Of a DNA stretch of 8,200 nt, positions 6,437-8,200 are shown one piece after another; the stretch's first letter is position 1; the number at the start of each line of letters is the position of its first letter. The position numbers and the translations under genes are program-made. Under the pieces are notes generated by a model. The model was not told where the DNA came from. It did no database searches and was given only the letters and a program-made list of their open reading frames with translations. Source of the stretch: Ignavibacteriaceae bacterium (GTDB lineage Bacteria > Bacteroidota > Ignavibacteria > Ignavibacteriales > Ignavibacteriaceae); assembly GCA_023231105.1 (NCBI GenBank), contig JALNWB010000167.1, positions 1 to 8,200 on the forward strand, in the 5' to 3' direction.

Positions 6437-8200
6437 TTATTTTATCAACGCCATTTTTTTAACGCTTTGATAATTTTGTTTTCCATCAAGCGAAGTTGTA
6501 TATAAAATATAAAAGTAAATTCCCGATGATAATTTTCCAGCTTCGAAACGAACTTCTTGGTAGCCGGAAGAAACCGTTTCATTTACTAATTCTTTTACAA
6601 CTTCACCAATAAAATTATACACAATAAGTTTTACGTTACTCTCAAATGGCAACGTATATCTTATGACAGTTGAAGGATTAAAGGGATTAGGATAATTCTG
6701 TTCCAACGAAAACTTTGTTGGCATTCCTAAATCAATTTCTACTTCTTTGCTGTATTCATATTTCCCGTCAAAATCAATTTGTTTTAGTCTATACTTAAAC
6801 TCGCTACCGCCTAGAGGTTTATCTGTAAATGAATATTCATTTGGTGAGTTACTGTTTCCGTGTCCCTGAACAAAACCAACTTTCTCCCAATTTCTAATTC
6901 CTAATTCCTCATTCCTAATTCTCTCAACTTCAAAGCCGTAATTCTTTACTTCCGTTGCCGTTGTCCAATTCAATTCCACTTCATTGCTTTTAGAGTTTGC
7001 AGCAAAAGAGTAAAGCTCAACGGGAAGAGCATTCGAATTATCGCTTACTGTGAATGTTGAAAATGAAGACACACTGACACTGATGGCTCGCGAGCTTGCA
7101 TTTTGATCGCTCCCGCTAATATCCGAATATGTAGTCCCTCCATCGTCGCTTTTCCAAACCCGCATGTTCGACAGCGTACTTCCGTTGTCGTCATCTGATA
7201 CCCACGACAACGTAAGCGTCTTTGCTGATGATGGAGTTGTGATGGTAGTAATAACCCACTTGCGGTTTATACCAGTCTTGCCCCCTATCGTAACGGCTCC
7301 CGCAGAGCCTGAGACTCTCGTTACGGTGACATCGCCAACATCGGCGCCTGCATTGAGGGAAACACCTATGCCACCTAAGTCAGAAGACCCGGTTCCTACG
7401 GTTGCCGTCTTGTACAAGTTTCCGACAACGTAGTGACCTGAGGCTTCTCCGGAGATTGTTGCGGTTGAGCCAAGGGTCAGGGTATAGGAACCTGTCGTGA
7501 CGTTTCCGCTTGTTAGTGTCAGCGTGCCGCTAACTGTTACGCCACCACCAAGCGAAACACCTGCTGAATTACTTGTATTAAGATTATTATAAGTACCTGC
7601 CACCACTGTTTGACCCGAAGAAGCATCATATTGAACTGTCCCTCCCCACGTTTCGCCTGTCGAAATCGGAAGACTAGTTGTATTTTGCGTCCTTATGGTT
7701 CCTGAATTAGATGCAGCGGTCACGCTTAACAAGTTTGTCCCCATGTTCAGGACTCCACCGGCAGTCGTAGTCAACGTACCATTCACTGTCAGATTACCAC
7801 CTGCTGTATTGGTACCGCTGGTGTTGTCTAACTGCAAATTGTTGTATGTCAGACTTCTGATAGTCTGCCCGCCGGTTGTGGAGGTATATTCTACTTTACT
7901 TCCCGTTCCTGTAATCAATGTTCCGAATGAAATACTGCTTCCAGCAACCTGAAGTACATGCGCAGCATTTGACCCTGTGCTCATGTCTATCGTTTCACCG
8001 TTTGATAACGTACTGGTACCTGTTCCTGTAAGAGCTAATGTTTGAGCAGTTGTACTAAAAGCCAATGTGGTGTAGCCTGTTATAGTAAGGGTACCGCTTA
8101 CCGTGGTAGTAGCACCCGTCGCAAGTGTCTTTGTTAATGGACCATTACTGAAGCCGCCGGATATATAAAGGTTAGTGTATGTTTTATTAGCAATGGTTTG
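6437..8200 (-). CDS. Large repetitive secreted surface protein with type IX sorting domain; N-terminus outside window
   Basis: The minus-strand frame is open from the window's right edge to the stop at 6437-6439, giving 587 residues (numbered here from the edge). A TTG at 8065 is internal, since the frame and repeats continue past it. Residues 1-265 are Thr/Ser/Gly/Asn-rich beta repeats recurring around QTI-TY-NL (residues 1, 112 and 197), each followed by TVSGTLT or TVNGTLT, as in beta-helix stalks of adhesins. Residues about 300-385 are a further beta domain (NRKW, TLTLSWVSDDD, STFTVSDNS). ALPVELYSF at 391-399 opens a fibronectin-III-like module running to about 492. EQNYPNPFNPST (about 500-511) opens the roughly 90-residue C-terminal sorting domain (GEVV, SSGIYFY, KKMALIK), which directs export by the type IX system and surface attachment. 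The protein is predicted to be extracellular and may act as an adhesin or a processed matrix protein; its target is unknown. A translated 7-bp repeat lies at 6891-6925. Composition changes near 7030. Confidence 0.88.
   Translation of the reverse strand, partial: QTIANKTYTNLYISGGFSNGPLTKTLATGATTTVSGTLTITGYTTLAFSTTAQTLALTGTGTSTLSNGETIDMSTGSNAAHVLQVAGSSISFGTLITGTGSKVEYTSTTGGQTIRSLTYNNLQLDNTSGTNTAGGNLTVNGTLTTTAGGVLNMGTNLLSVTAASNSGTIRTQNTTSLPISTGETWGGTVQYDASSGQTVVAGTYNNLNTSNSAGVSLGGGVTVSGTLTLTSGNVTTGSYTLTLGSTATISGEASGHYVVGNLYKTATVGTGSSDLGGIGVSLNAGADVGDVTVTRVSGSAGAVTIGGKTGINRKWVITTITTPSSAKTLTLSWVSDDDNGSTLSNMRVWKSDDGGTTYSDISGSDQNASSRAISVSVSSFSTFTVSDNSNALPVELYSFAANSKSNEVELNWTTATEVKNYGFEVERIRNEELGIRNWEKVGFVQGHGNSNSPNEYSFTDKPLGGSEFKYRLKQIDFDGKYEYSKEVEIDLGMPTKFSLEQNYPNPFNPSTVIRYTLPFESNVKLIVYNFIGEVVKELVNETVSSGYQEVRFEAGKLSSGIYFYILYTTSLDGKQNYQSVKKMALIK
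6891..6925 (-). repeat. Heptanucleotide tandem array inside the surface-protein gene
   Basis: There are five 7-base units on the plus strand: TTTCTAA, TTCCTAA, TTCCTCA, TTCCTAA, TTCTCTC (consensus TTCCTAA, or TTAGGAA on the coding strand). Because 21 bases equal three units, the array stays in frame and encodes ERIRNEELGIRN (residues 426-437 from the edge), a charged loop within the fibronectin-like module. This stretch is compositionally unlike the surrounding beta strands. Confidence 0.75.

Noticed and set aside
7164..7952. Two plus-strand ORFs of 89 and 85 codons rich in Pro and Val
   Set aside because: They are antisense to the Thr/Gly-rich repeats; the composition is what the complementary strand of such repeats gives.
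8063..8065. TTG as start of the minus-strand surface protein
   Set aside because: The frame continues to the window edge with the same repeat motif (QTI-TY-NL, TVSGTLT), so the gene is truncated by the window.

Overview
The window looks like a chromosomal piece of a Bacteroidota/Chlorobiota-group bacterium, most likely an Ignavibacteria-type lineage. The main evidence is the minus-strand surface protein at the right end. It has an 'ALPVEL-SF' fibronectin-like module followed by a C-terminal sorting domain with 'EQNYPNPFNPST', both typical of proteins exported by the type IX secretion system in that group. Low G+C, A/T-rich spacers and weak or absent Shine-Dalgarno sequences fit this. The placement is from recognition only; no search was run.

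Layout: (1) 1-4188, plus strand, a tightly packed four-gene run. It holds the 3' end of a fold-type III PLP-dependent decarboxylase (LysA/ornithine decarboxylase superfamily), a urea-transporter/M23-peptidase-like fusion protein, a membrane-anchored TPR protein and a Tyr-rich predicted outer-membrane beta-barrel. Genes 1/2 and 3/4 overlap by 4 bp (ATGA), and genes 2/3 are 9 bp apart with a clear AAGGAG ribosome site, so one transcript is likely. (2) 4273-5172, an RmlD-like NAD(P)-dependent SDR. (3) 5173-5352, a spacer holding two oppositely oriented 32-bp arrays of degenerate tetranucleotides. (4) 5353-6207, endonuclease IV (nfo) with all nine metal ligands. (5) 6208-6436, a convergent spacer with two related palindromes and a strong hairpin. 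(6) 6437 to beyond 8200, minus strand, a large repetitive secreted surface protein whose N-terminus lies outside the window.

The most unusual object is the 709-residue fusion. It carries a complete, internally duplicated urea-channel fold (both NG-L and LPF signature pairs visible), then a zinc-peptidase M23 domain, then about 230 residues I cannot assign. If its UT domain has the topology known for the family, the peptidase-like domain would lie in the cytoplasm, where an M23 peptidoglycan hydrolase would have no substrate. Either the topology or the domain's function is therefore unusual. With a TPR anchor protein and an outer-membrane barrel encoded directly downstream, the run reads as an envelope-associated transport or sensing module of unknown substrate. 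That role is inference.

At smaller scale the window is rich in simple-sequence and palindromic elements: period-4 arrays before nfo, a period-7 array translated inside the surface protein, and a palindrome pair with a compensatory base change.
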